Origin: a virus
Virus record (IMG/VR): IMGVR_UViG_3300033156_000246
Coordinates: 1-50,849 of that record
Strand: one strand, 5' to 3'
DNA length: 50,849 bases
Shown: positions 38,916 to 47,983 of the stretch, one piece after another
How positions within the stretch are numbered: position 1 is the stretch's first letter
How the letters are laid out: each line of letters begins with the position of its first letter
Position numbers and translations under genes: made by a program
The notes under the pieces: model-generated
Told to the model about the DNA's origin: nothing
The model's input: the letters and a program-made list of their open reading frames with translations, nothing else
Database searches by the model: none

Positions 38916-40778
38916 TTAACTCAAAACAATATGAGTATATCGTCCACCAACGTATACACTGCCTTTTCCACTTGTTGGTACTATTTCTATAACGTTTTCA
39001 CCAGATTGTAAATTTGCAGTTATATCTATTGTAGCCGTTTCTTCTGTACCACCAGTTATTGTGTCTACTGTAGAACCATTTACAATAACTTCTACATTGG
39101 AAGGATATGAAGATACATCTTGAACGTCTTCTGTAACGTTAGGATTATGACCAGTATCACTTGTAATATGACCATGACTGTTGTCTGGAATGGGATTAGC
39201 ATGTTGTTTATCTACAATTGGATGATAGTGCCTACCAACAAAGTATGCATATGCCTTCAGTGTTACAACATCCATGTCAACATTACTGTCAACATTAACT
39301 TCAACACTTATATTATCGCCACCATCATCACGTCCTTCAACAATGAAGCTCACTGGTATTGCTTGATATGTATTAGGAGACACTGCAACATATGTACTTA
39401 ATCTTAATGTATTGTAGTATTCACTTTCTGCATATATTTCAACCATTGCATATCCATATATACTATCATTATTCTCTACTACTAGTATTACAGTCACTAA
39501 TGCAAAAGCAAATCCGTCTGAACCTAGTCCGGAGTCAAGTATAAAAGTCTCGCTAAACGGAACAGAAGAAGAAAGACTAAACTCATAATCTGATGTAACA
39601 ACTGGTGGTATACTTAAATACTCAGTTGATGTAATGTTTGTCAATGCGTTATCTGTTGTTGCAAATCCGACATCACTAGCTGCAGATGTGATATTAGCAT
39701 ACTCAGTACCCGTAGAAAACATTTTCTTGAGGTTGGAAACTGTAACATCTATAGTAAAAGACTCTATGTTGGATACATCATCTATATGCAGTTTGTATTT
39801 AGCTGGTGAAGTACTACTCACAAAGCTCCATCCACCATCATATGTGCTCGTGACCTTTTTGCCCACTTTGACTGTACCAGACATTTCTGTTAGCTTTCCA
39901 CCAAGAACCTCAAAGATGCTCTTTCTTCTAGCGTTGAGATCCATCTTCATCTCGTACATGTCCATATTTATTTCCTGAACAACATATGATGAACCATCAA
40001 CCGTAACCAAGTCTCCTTCGTTGATATTTGGATTCACAGTAGTTGTGATAGATATCCGATGATATGGATTTTGTAGCTCAGAAAGAATAGTACTTGCCAC
40101 TGAAGTGCACTCTTCAGGTGTCTTAGCATCAGCATATTTATAGATAGCTACAGCCGTTTCGTCACTACCAGCTTCACCATATGTATCCTCTTCGTTACCA
40201 AAGACTATTACTTTCGTGATATTTCTCTTGTATGTTTCTTCTTCTACTTCCTTTTTGATATAATCTATTGTACCTTGGTCTGTGCGTGAAGTACCCCAAT
40301 ATACCTTTTTCGTTGAATTATCAAACCACACGTAGTATCCTTTTATTTCCCTAAGCACTTTGAATAATGCAGTAAGCTTATTGGTATATGCAAAAGATAT
40401 GGCTTGTATGGCTGAATTGTCTGAGCTCCCTGCAGTCCAGTCAGTGCCATTTAAGATTGTGCTTATTATATCATCAACGGTTTGATTAGTAAGTGTAAAC
40501 ACATAACTACCAGTGCCATTTTTGACAATTTGTGTTTCTAGCTCTACAGCCCTCTCAATCACAGTGTACCGATAAAGCTTGTCCTCAGTCTCAGTTCTGT
40601 TCTTTATATAACCTATAAATACTATAGAGCCATTATATTTTATTGTGACCTCAGTGTCTAACGCTAAGCTTACAGTTGTAACAAAATCAGCATTGTTGAG
40701 ACTACTAAGTGATTTCGTAATATTAACCTCAGCAATTGGGTATGTGTTTGAACCAACTACTACTTCCCATGTTGCCAT
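38916..40778 (-). CDS. Baseplate hub / tail tip protein
   Basis: 620 residues. The first 280 residues fit hub-like proteins (VFIGYIKNRTETEDKLYRYT, INEGDLVTVDGSSYVV), as in gp27/gpD-type or Dit-Tal proteins. Downstream are beta domains and a His-rich stretch HYHPIVDKQHANPIPDNSHGH (about 518-538), like the metal-binding HxH of phage trimer needles. It would close and anchor the tail tip. Confidence 0.75.
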   Translation of the reverse strand: MATWEVVVGSNTYPIAEVNITKSLSSLNNADFVTTVSLALDTEVTIKYNGSIVFIGYIKNRTETEDKLYRYTVIERAVELETQIVKNGTGSYVFTLTNQTVDDIISTILNGTDWTAGSSDNSAIQAISFAYTNKLTALFKVLREIKGYYVWFDNSTKKVYWGTSRTDQGTIDYIKKEVEEETYKRNITKVIVFGNEEDTYGEAGSDETAVAIYKYADAKTPEECTSVASTILSELQNPYHRISITTTVNPNINEGDLVTVDGSSYVVQEINMDMYEMKMDLNARRKSIFEVLGGKLTEMSGTVKVGKKVTSTYDGGWSFVSSTSPAKYKLHIDDVSNIESFTIDVTVSNLKKMFSTGTEYANITSAASDVGFATTDNALTNITSTEYLSIPPVVTSDYEFSLSSSVPFSETFILDSGLGSDGFAFALVTVILVVENNDSIYGYAMVEIYAESEYYNTLRLSTYVAVSPNTYQAIPVSFIVEGRDDGGDNISVEVNVDSNVDMDVVTLKAYAYFVGRHYHPIVDKQHANPIPDNSHGHITSDTGHNPNVTEDVQDVSSYPSNVEVIVNGSTVDTITGGTEETATIDITANLQSGENVIEIVPTSGKGSVYVGGRYTHIVLS

Positions 40779-40787
40779 CTTGCCACA

Positions 40788-41147
40788 TCACCCCACATAG
40801 AACATACTTACTCTTATTTCAACTGTTTTATAATTCTTAGCGTCATGTTTTAGGTCAATGCTTTCCATCGAGTAGACACCATTTGGTATGTCATCAATCG
40901 TTGAATTAGAAACTGTAATAATCCCATCTGGTGCATTGAAGTTCTTAAAGAAATTGATGATATTGCCATCACTGGTTCTCACCATGAATTCTATGCGTTT
41001 ACTCTCAATGCCTATGTTAACTACAGTTGGATAAAGCACTGGCTTAACCGCATATCTTACAGTGTTCATCACAGTATATGGTTTAACTCCTGATACAGAC
41101 ACTACGTTACTGTTGGGATCTGTATAGCTCAAGTCAATAGACGCCAT
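40788..41147 (-). CDS. Distal tail-type protein
   Basis: 119 residues, all-beta (KRIEFMVRTSDGNIINFF, ISVSNST-like turns). Sits directly between tape measure and hub, the usual place of the distal tail protein, though shorter. No family match seen. Confidence 0.62.
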   Translation of the reverse strand: MASIDLSYTDPNSNVVSVSGVKPYTVMNTVRYAVKPVLYPTVVNIGIESKRIEFMVRTSDGNIINFFKNFNAPDGIITVSNSTIDDIPNGVYSMESIDLKHDAKNYKTVEIRVSMFYVG

Positions 41148-41153
41148 TTTCTA

Positions 41154-42713
41154 TCACCCTAACGAAACTCCTCTATATACAGCATACCTTGTACTCTCAG
41201 ACAATCTCCTTTCAGTTTCTCTCCAATCACTCTCTGACTGTATGTAAAAGTATTGATACTGAGTTATGTTGTTATTTGCAAATTGCTGTGGAAAGAGTCT
41301 CTGCCCAACAATATTAGCTAAATACGGTATAGTCCCCGCAAATGGCACAAGGAATGTACCAAGTTTACCACCAAGACCACCTTTTCCACCTGCAAAACCA
41401 AGTCTGGCACGTAAACTATCAATTGCAGCCATTATCGCTTCTTTAAATACTCTGGTTATCAAACTACCAAGTTTTCTCAGAAGTGCATTATCTCCAGCAA
41501 TCCTATCTATAAATCCTTTGAACCCAGCGTACATTGCACTTAATACTTTACTCTTGAAAGCATCCCACGCTGCTCTTGCCTTACTAGCACCACCTACACC
41601 AAGTATATCTTCAAGTATTCCCCCTTTTCCACCAAATCCAGCTAAAGCACCTAAAGCATCAAGCAATCCAAATACGGCAAATACTGCTACTTGTATTACT
41701 GAAAACAAGCTCTGGAAAAGCGTAATCAGTGGTGTAAGAACAGGTGAAAGTGCAGCTAATCCCCCCATTGCAATGCCAAATTTCTCCACACCAGATTTTG
41801 CATCGAGGATTTCATCTGCTACAGCTTTAATTGCAGGTACTCCAAACCCTTGAAATGTGGACACAAATCCAGCAGCCAAGTCCATGATAAACCCAATAAG
41901 CTTGTCAAATACATCTATAAGGTCTGGTAAGTGAGTGATAAGTGCTTTAACGCCAGTAAGAAGTCCATCCATGAACTCGCCCATTTTGTCGATTAGCTTA
42001 GGGTCAGAGAAGGTTGCTGCAATTACCTCAAAGGTTTCCTTGATGCTCTTTTCCAACTTGGGTGTTGATTTTATGACTCTCGTGAAAAAGGCTAACATCA
42101 ATTCTTGCAATGAGCCAAATGTAGCCTTTAGAAGTAATGAGACATCGACCATGTCTTTAGAGAAGTCTGAGATGCTTTTGTCTCCCAGTATAGCAGATAC
42201 ATCAACACCTTCTCGCCTTGCGATGGACAACCACGTTGCTACACGGAAAGCTGCATTTGCGTAGTCTGAAAGTGCATTTACATTTTGCCTTATGGGGTCT
42301 ACAGTAGATGCAAGCAATGATTGAAGAGACCAGTTCACACCTAGCATTGAAAGAGATGCCCAAACCATGTTAGATGCTGCCCTTCTGAAAGACCTACTCA
42401 TTTTACGTGATCTCTCAGCGATACGTTGCATTAGGGGTAATTCTTCCCGTTGACGACCTTGGACTTCATTAATTACACGCTCATATTTCTTATACTGTGA
42501 GCTAAGCTGTCTAAGTAACTCCATTCTTCTTTCAATTGCAGCACGGTATCTACCAGCTTGCATTACGTCTCCCTGTGCAGCAAAGCGATTCATCTGTTGA
42601 GTAAAACGTACAATGTCAGACTTAGCTTTCTCCATGTTTTGTCTAATATGCTGCAGGACTTTAGACATACCATCTATAGCTTGTATGTCTATTGTTACTC
42701 TCTCACGTACCAT
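41154..42713 (-). CDS. Tape measure protein
   Basis: 519 residues from ATG 42713. Coiled-coil N-terminus (SKVLQHIRQNMEKAKSDIV), then long hydrophobic helical middle with Gly/Ala-rich stretches (LLDALGALAGFGGKGGILED). No peptidase domain seen. By the usual 0.15 nm per residue a tail of about 75-80 nm would be expected. Preceded by the tail chaperone pair. Confidence 0.85.
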   Translation of the reverse strand: MVRERVTIDIQAIDGMSKVLQHIRQNMEKAKSDIVRFTQQMNRFAAQGDVMQAGRYRAAIERRMELLRQLSSQYKKYERVINEVQGRQREELPLMQRIAERSRKMSRSFRRAASNMVWASLSMLGVNWSLQSLLASTVDPIRQNVNALSDYANAAFRVATWLSIARREGVDVSAILGDKSISDFSKDMVDVSLLLKATFGSLQELMLAFFTRVIKSTPKLEKSIKETFEVIAATFSDPKLIDKMGEFMDGLLTGVKALITHLPDLIDVFDKLIGFIMDLAAGFVSTFQGFGVPAIKAVADEILDAKSGVEKFGIAMGGLAALSPVLTPLITLFQSLFSVIQVAVFAVFGLLDALGALAGFGGKGGILEDILGVGGASKARAAWDAFKSKVLSAMYAGFKGFIDRIAGDNALLRKLGSLITRVFKEAIMAAIDSLRARLGFAGGKGGLGGKLGTFLVPFAGTIPYLANIVGQRLFPQQFANNNITQYQYFYIQSESDWRETERRLSESTRYAVYRGVSLG

Positions 42714-42724
42714 CACTCAACACC

Positions 42725-43205
42725 TCACTTTTCATTCATCGCTTTATTGACCAAAGAGATTACATTGAGGTCAAACAGTAACCTTTCCATCCACTCGTCA
42801 GGATCATTCCACTCGAACAACTCTGAAGGACGCTTGCCACACTGCATCGCTACTAAACCAATAGCGATAAGATCATCCTTCTTGAAAGGATTCTTCTGGC
42901 ATCTCCATGTTAAACTCAGTCACCATCTTGGTGAATATTGCAAACTGATCGTCATATGGAATGTCGTCAAATGACTGGAATGGAGACTTGAGTATAATGT
43001 GTGGTAGCACTTTGGTGCACCACTCTTCATACAAGTCTACTATTCTGTCATCTTCGATAATCTCCATTCCAGTTTTCTCAGCATCGTTGGCTATTCTCGC
43101 AAACTTGAGCATAATGCCCATGTGTTTGACACCAATCTGCCCTTTGGGCTTCCACAGCTGGTATTCCCCATTATCCGTCTTAACTGTAACAACCAGCCCG
43201 CTCAT
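42725..43205 (-). CDS. Frameshifted tail assembly chaperone (G-T fusion)
   Basis: If ribosomes shift +1 at TTT-C (42887-42884), the short chaperone continues in the overlapping frame for 52 residues to TGA at 42725, giving about 159 residues. The extension (NPFKKDDLIAIGLVAMQCGK..., with a conserved helix-rich character) has no start of its own. Place and layout match lambda G/GT-type chaperones between tail tube and tape measure. Tail chaperones usually use -1; +1 is less usual. Confidence 0.65.
42873..43205 (-). CDS. Tail assembly chaperone, short form
   Basis: 110 residues. KTDNGEYQLWKPKGQIGVKH start, acidic helical end MPEESFQEG. Unshifted product ending at TGA 42873. Directly upstream of the tape measure, downstream of the tail tube gene (start overlaps its stop), as expected for gpG-like chaperones. 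Confidence 0.72.
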   Translation of the reverse strand: MSGLVVTVKTDNGEYQLWKPKGQIGVKHMGIMLKFARIANDAEKTGMEIIEDDRIVDLYEEWCTKVLPHIILKSPFQSFDDIPYDDQFAIFTKMVTEFNMEMPEESFQEG

Positions 43206-44104
43206 TACTCGGTCACCGTTACTGTTATGTTATCCCCAATCAGTCTCCAATCAAACGACTTAGATAGTGGCTCTTTAGCTGTGACACCAAGTGTACTTCT
43301 TGGATATATCGCAGCGGGTATGTCGATAGTCATTGTGTCTGCACCATCTGACGTCTTGGCAACAATCTGTATATCAGCCATTGTAGGCGTATCCTGTGGT
43401 GAAGTTGCTGTGGTTGAACCAAACAACGCTCTCTTCAGTTCAGCAACCTGTGATGCTTCCAGAGTAACACTACCAGATACTTCAGTACCACCAACTGAAA
43501 TACCATCAAGGTATCGGCTGCCAATGACATAGTTGTCCTCATCAATTCCCCTGTTGATAGTCATACTGAACTCTTTGGCTTTAAGAGTAGAGCCACCTAC
43601 ACTTATAGTTGTGTTCCATATGATATACGGTCTGCCTGCTGATGGTGACGCAGCACTGAATGTGACCTCCTCAATGCTCTTTGCAACGTAGTTTCCAGTG
43701 AACTTCATCACGTCCTTCACGTCGAAGCTGAGCTCTACGCTGGTAAGCAAAACACCCTTTAAGTTATATGCCACATTGTCCTCTGTGCCAACTTCAACCT
43801 GCAGCGATTTTGGAACACTCAGAGAGTAGCTGTACTCACCGTTCACGTCATCGTATGTCTCTGTGCCAAACAATGCTTCGAGAACGTCATTAATCTGACC
43901 TTTTATTGCGTACATAGTGAAGCTATCCCCAATGCTGATTGTGCCATACTCTGCGCCATATGGATTGAATGTCTCGAAATCCTCCAGATAGATTACGTTG
44001 TGGTCAACAGATATGCTGAACTCAGTTGCTCTCACTGCTTGGAGTGTAGCATCACCAGCTCCAAATGAGCTTTCCAGTCCAAGTTTTACGTATCTATTAC
44101 TCAT
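43205..44104 (-). CDS. Major tail tube protein
   Basis: 299 residues. YVKLGLESSFGAGDATLQAV start, tandem beta domains (KDVMKFTGNYVAKSIEEVTF, and YVIGSRYLDGISVGGTEVSG) typical of phage tail tubes. Absence of a sheath gene nearby indicates a non-contractile tail. ATGA-type overlaps on both sides. Confidence 0.82.
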   Translation of the reverse strand: MSNRYVKLGLESSFGAGDATLQAVRATEFSISVDHNVIYLEDFETFNPYGAEYGTISIGDSFTMYAIKGQINDVLEALFGTETYDDVNGEYSYSLSVPKSLQVEVGTEDNVAYNLKGVLLTSVELSFDVKDVMKFTGNYVAKSIEEVTFSAASPSAGRPYIIWNTTISVGGSTLKAKEFSMTINRGIDEDNYVIGSRYLDGISVGGTEVSGSVTLEASQVAELKRALFGSTTATSPQDTPTMADIQIVAKTSDGADTMTIDIPAAIYPRSTLGVTAKEPLSKSFDWRLIGDNITVTVTE

Positions 44105-44444
44105 AATACACCACCTCTCTGCCTATAAACCTCATAAAACACAAAATCATGTTCCCATCTATTTCGTGGTCAGCACCTTCAAACACATAATTTGGCTCAT
44201 TTAGCGTTTTGATTATTAACTCTTCAAGTTCTACAGCATCAAGACGATTGTTACTGGCAAAACTAACAATTAGCTCTACATCTAAAGTGTATCCACCAGT
44301 AAATCTCTCTTTAACACTGATGCCACCAACGTCTATGAGTATCTCATCATTGCGTCTTAACTCCTGAGGACTGAACACAACCTTATATCTGGTGTTGTTT
44401 TCAATTAAACTCTTTGCAGTTTCAAGCACATCTCTCAAAGTCAT
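44097..44444 (-). CDS. Tail terminator / completion protein candidate
   Basis: 115 residues, alpha/beta (DVLETAKSLIENNTRYKVVF, then GGYTLDVELIVSFASNN). Its place between head-closure and tail tube genes fits a tail terminator. Family not certain. Confidence 0.65.
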   Translation of the reverse strand: MTLRDVLETAKSLIENNTRYKVVFSPQELRRNDEILIDVGGISVKERFTGGYTLDVELIVSFASNNRLDAVELEELIIKTLNEPNYVFEGADHEIDGNMILCFMRFIGREVVYYE

Positions 44445-44932
44445 ACTTTACCTCCAAACCAACGCTTAGCAGCATTTTGTATTGCTTTACGCACTTTTGC
44501 ATAAAACATTCTTTTTAAAGGGAACCTCTTGGTACTAATTCCCGGATGCCAACCTACAAACCTTTCACCATATAACTTCAAGTATAGCGGAATTCTGTCT
44601 TTCCTAAACCTCTTCTCAATAGACGGTATGAATCTGCCTCTTGACCTTCTTGTACCTTTCCAGAAAAATATCGCATGTGGTGGTGTGACCAACTCAAAGG
44701 AATAAGTTTTTGTGGCTACAGCCTTAGCGTGTGGCAATCTTGTAGGCTGGTCTCTACCTGTGCCTTTCCATGCGTCTGCAACTGCCTCTTTCCATGCCTT
44801 CTCAGTGTTTCTCATTAAACCTGCCTTAAATCCACCCCATCTATGCTTACCACGAGGTGTGCTAAAGTCATATGAATCTAACAGACGCTTAACGGCATCG
44901 TAGCGTCTGAGGTGTATTTGTACAGTCATCAT
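44441..44932 (-). CDS. HK97 gp10-like head-tail protein
   Basis: 163 residues, very basic, with N-terminal helix and C-terminal GWHPGISTKRFPLKRMFYAKVRKAI. The HPG then aromatic/basic helix is a hallmark of the gp10 family. Two ATGs (44932, 44929) overlap the upstream stop. Confidence 0.72.
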   Translation of the reverse strand: MMTVQIHLRRYDAVKRLLDSYDFSTPRGKHRWGGFKAGLMRNTEKAWKEAVADAWKGTGRDQPTRLPHAKAVATKTYSFELVTPPHAIFFWKGTRRSRGRFIPSIEKRFRKDRIPLYLKLYGERFVGWHPGISTKRFPLKRMFYAKVRKAIQNAAKRWFGGKV

Positions 44933-45330
44933 GGTACTTCTCCAAAAGTACCCGTTGTGGTGAACTGAACAACCCGTTTGCTACTCCCCTCAAAGTCTAT
45001 CGTAAGGTCATCATTAATCACAAAGTCAGAGTTTGGTCTTATAAACATCAGAGCTATGTTACGTAATCTCTCAGCTCTTTCATCCGAATACTCAGGAGTG
45101 CTACCAAGACCTCTTGCAACAACGGAGGTGTAGTTTAAGTATGTGAAATACGTGGCAAGGGAGAAAAGACACTCTTCACGTGTGTCTGCATCTACGTCAG
45201 ACCTGAGAACTAAGTCTAAAAATCTATCTGCTTTTTGTAGAGAACGCAGAATTACCTCATCACTGACGTATTCTTCAGGTACATCACTCAGCTCTTGTCT
45301 AATGTAAAAAAAATATTTGGGGTCAATCAT
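44929..45330 (-). CDS. Head-tail connector (gp6-like)
   Basis: 133 residues from ATG 45330. Helical N-terminal half with SDEVILRSLQKADRFLDLVL and FSLATYFTYLNYTSV, as in gp6/ gp15-type connector proteins. Located directly after the capsid gene. Confidence 0.7.
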   Translation of the reverse strand: MIDPKYFFYIRQELSDVPEEYVSDEVILRSLQKADRFLDLVLRSDVDADTREECLFSLATYFTYLNYTSVVARGLGSTPEYSDERAERLRNIALMFIRPNSDFVINDDLTIDFEGSSKRVVQFTTTGTFGEVP

Positions 45331-45341
45331 GACCACTCAAA

Positions 45342-46187
45342 TTACGCCTTAACACCGGTTATCTTGACAATCCTGTAGTTCTTGCTAGGCTCATCAGGAA
45401 TGACAAAGGTCTTGAAGTAAGCGTTGATTATGTAGTCGTAGCCAACTCCCGGTACTCTTGCCTCTTCAGCCTCTTCATCGGTAAATCTGTAGTGGATAGC
45501 AGTCTCCTCGCTGTTTACAACGACAAGAGCATCAGTGCTCAGATACTTCGTGGGCAGAAGCTTAATTCCAAACTTCTCATCCATGAAGTCAAGAACTGTG
45601 GTATCAGTACCTTCAACCACAGACCTGATGAGGTGTGGGTACACTGGTGATGGTATTGCAACGACAAAGTTCCTGAACGAGTCTTCATTGGTGTTCTCGT
45701 AGATGCTCTCGATAGCCTTTGCAATGTCTTCCCCAATCTTGGGAGTATCTCCGTTCCACGCACCACTTGTCGCAAACGTGTCTCCTACGTAGCTGAGCAG
45801 TTCAGCAAATATCTCGTTGTCCTCAGCTCTTCTGATACCGTTTGCAGCAGCTTCGATAGACCTTCTAACACCAACCTCCGCAGCCCGTCTCTTAATAGCC
45901 TCATCGCTGACCCTGACTTTGACCTGATACTTGTCAAGTGAACCCTTGATGTCACTCCATGTTACTGCCTGAAAGTCCGCAGAACCATACTCGGCAACCT
46001 TCTGTGCAACAAGCTCTGAAGCAGACGGATAGCTAACTATGATGTCAAGTGCATTGACGTCTTCAACTGGAATCATCTGCTTGCCAACAAGCAGCTCGTC
46101 AGCCTTCCTGAGCACATATGTGCTTATCAGCTTCCTAAACAACCCCATGTCCTCGCTCTTAAGAGCCTCAAAAAGCTGGTCAACCAT
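45342..46187 (-). CDS. Major capsid protein (HK97 fold)
   Basis: 281 residues. E-loop and spine-type regions (KYQVKVRVSDEAIKRRAAEV), then A-domain-like NFVVAIPSPVYPHLIRSVVE, and FGIKLLPTKYLSTDALVVVN near the end, typical of the P-domain/A-domain strands. Lies downstream of protease/scaffold and decoration protein. GAGGTGATGTAG before ATG is among the strongest ribosome sites of the late unit. Confidence 0.85.
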   Translation of the reverse strand: MVDQLFEALKSEDMGLFRKLISTYVLRKADELLVGKQMIPVEDVNALDIIVSYPSASELVAQKVAEYGSADFQAVTWSDIKGSLDKYQVKVRVSDEAIKRRAAEVGVRRSIEAAANGIRRAEDNEIFAELLSYVGDTFATSGAWNGDTPKIGEDIAKAIESIYENTNEDSFRNFVVAIPSPVYPHLIRSVVEGTDTTVLDFMDEKFGIKLLPTKYLSTDALVVVNSEETAIHYRFTDEEAEEARVPGVGYDYIINAYFKTFVIPDEPSKNYRIVKITGVKA

Positions 46188-46200
46188 CTACATCACCTCT

Positions 46201-46605
46201 TTACAGCAACAGAGCCTTAATCTTTCCACCGCTATTCTCAGCCTTGTCCTCAAGTGCAATAGCGATTCTGTCTCCAGTGTTTGTTGCATCATCCTTAAGG
46301 TCGACAACACCAGCGGTGCTAGCATCGACACACAGTGGGTCTCCATAGCTAATCGCCAAGTTGCTTGAGTCAAGCTGAAGCTCAACTATTAGTGCCCTAC
46401 CAACAGGTGCAATTGCAACGTTCTCTCCAGACACAGCGTTACCGAACATGTCAACTGTGCCAGTTAGTGCAACACCAATGACCTCGTCAGAGTCGGTAGC
46501 CTTCTTCACTCCACCATTCGTGGTGTCAAGCGTAAGCACGTATCCGCTGTCGTCAAGTGCGTTCTGACATACAAACACAGGGTATCCTTCATTCACGAGT
46601 CCCAT
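46201..46605 (-). CDS. Capsid decoration protein (DUF2190-like)
   Basis: 134 residues from ATG 46605 (AGAGGTGATGTAGGT upstream). Beta-rich with VIGVALTGTVDMFGN, NVAIAPVGRALIVELQ and GDRIAIALEDKAENSG, matching small head-stabilising proteins placed before capsid genes. Confidence 0.75.
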   Translation of the reverse strand: MGLVNEGYPVFVCQNALDDSGYVLTLDTTNGGVKKATDSDEVIGVALTGTVDMFGNAVSGENVAIAPVGRALIVELQLDSSNLAISYGDPLCVDASTAGVVDLKDDATNTGDRIAIALEDKAENSGGKIKALLL

Positions 46606-46612
46606 ACCTACA

Positions 46613-47974
46613 TCACCTCTCAAACTTATCTTTCACCAAATTCCAATCCAAACCAAGCCTCTCACACAACTCTTTAGCCTTATCGGCTTCACTCACCTCG
46701 GTCTGGGTTATCTCAACATCAGTCGAAACAACATTCTCTTCTTCACTAAACATCAAATTCTCCTTAATCTTGGTAAGCAGCTCAATCTTCTCTCCGTCAG
46801 ACTTTGCAAACATAAGTAACTCCTCTGGATTCTTGAACCCAAGCTTCTTGACTTCAGCAATAAGCTCCTTCAGTCTGTTCTCCCTCCATGCCATAAACTC
46901 TTTGTACTCATCCTCGCTGAGCATTATCTGTATCTTACTACTGTCCGCACTAGTACCACTCTCCGCAAGCACTGGCTCTGGCTTAACTTCGGTCTCGCTG
47001 ACTGTATGCTCAACACTAACCTCAGTTGTCATGTTATCTTCTACAACATCTTCAGTCGTGTTCTCAACCACCTCTTCGATTGCAGGCATCTCAACTGCTT
47101 CTCCTACAGCTTTCTCTTCAACCTTCTCCTCTACATTCTCTTCAACCGTATCCACGCCACTTTCCATCTCAACAACTGCAACCTCTTCTGCTTTGGCTTC
47201 AGGAACTGCTGGGTTAGGCACGAACGCTATACCAACAATTCTCATGTCTGGGCTAATCTCCGCAGACACCTTGTAGTAGCCATCCCTGAGTATCTTCTCA
47301 AACTGCTCAAAGACATAGCCTTTCCACTTAACCACTGGCTCTCCATCTTCCTCCTCAAGCCATATCTTCGTAGCATATCCTATGTGCTCCCTTATGTGGT
47401 GTGTCAAGTATAGCTTGATGTTTGGCACAGTGTTCTCAACCAGAGCACGAATATCATTATCAGTAAACGTAACTGGTTCTCCACTGAGTGGTGTAAACGT
47501 TCCCGGATATATCAATGTCCCTTCTGCAACAATGACCTCTCCCTGCTTCTCGATGTTGTAGCTGTTTGCAAGCTCTATCTCAACATTTGGATTCTCTTCC
47601 TCCTCAGCCAAGTGGAACTCTGGTGGCTCTTTTCCGAACTCTCTGTAGTGTGCAGCAAGATGGTTGTAGACTTTTCTCATGTCCTCACGTGGTATGTTAA
47701 CTCCTCCTCTTGCACCAAGTAGTGCACCCATTGCAGCTCTCACTGCACTCCACACAACAGCGTGGTTCTTAGGATTGTGATGTGGCAACTTGAGGTCTGT
47801 GAATCTGTCTGGTGGATTCTTTGGTGTCCACGCATAGTGAGCTGCTATGTCTTTCTTCTCGTCAACAGTTAGCTCATCCCATGATTTCTTTGTAAAGTCT
47901 GCAAGATCAGGTTTAGTCCAGTTACTCTCAGCATCAGTCTTGTATGACCACCTATGTTTTGGAACTACCCCCAT
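46613..47974 (-). CDS. Prohead protease/scaffold fusion
   Basis: 453 residues. N-terminal domain with YAWTPKNPPDRFTDLKLPHH and ALLGARGGVNIPREDMRKVY, which I recognise from phage prohead proteins. Then a protease-like part ending KVSAEISPDMRIVGIAFVPNPAVPEA, quoted as EISPDMRIVGIAFVPNPAVP. Last a Glu/Val-rich disordered stretch (about 270-370) and helical scaffold end. Known role: maturation protease released from scaffold. Catalytic His/Ser not confidently placed. Confidence 0.75.
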   Translation of the reverse strand: MGVVPKHRWSYKTDAESNWTKPDLADFTKKSWDELTVDEKKDIAAHYAWTPKNPPDRFTDLKLPHHNPKNHAVVWSAVRAAMGALLGARGGVNIPREDMRKVYNHLAAHYREFGKEPPEFHLAEEEENPNVEIELANSYNIEKQGEVIVAEGTLIYPGTFTPLSGEPVTFTDNDIRALVENTVPNIKLYLTHHIREHIGYATKIWLEEEDGEPVVKWKGYVFEQFEKILRDGYYKVSAEISPDMRIVGIAFVPNPAVPEAKAEEVAVVEMESGVDTVEENVEEKVEEKAVGEAVEMPAIEEVVENTTEDVVEDNMTTEVSVEHTVSETEVKPEPVLAESGTSADSSKIQIMLSEDEYKEFMAWRENRLKELIAEVKKLGFKNPEELLMFAKSDGEKIELLTKIKENLMFSEEENVVSTDVEITQTEVSEADKAKELCERLGLDWNLVKDKFER

Positions 47975-47983
47975 AACATCACC

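Noticed and set aside
41266-41853. Long plus-strand open frame opposite the tape measure gene
   Set aside because: It is the complementary shadow of a Gly/Ala-rich coding stretch; Pro/Ala/Ser-rich and without a ribosome site.
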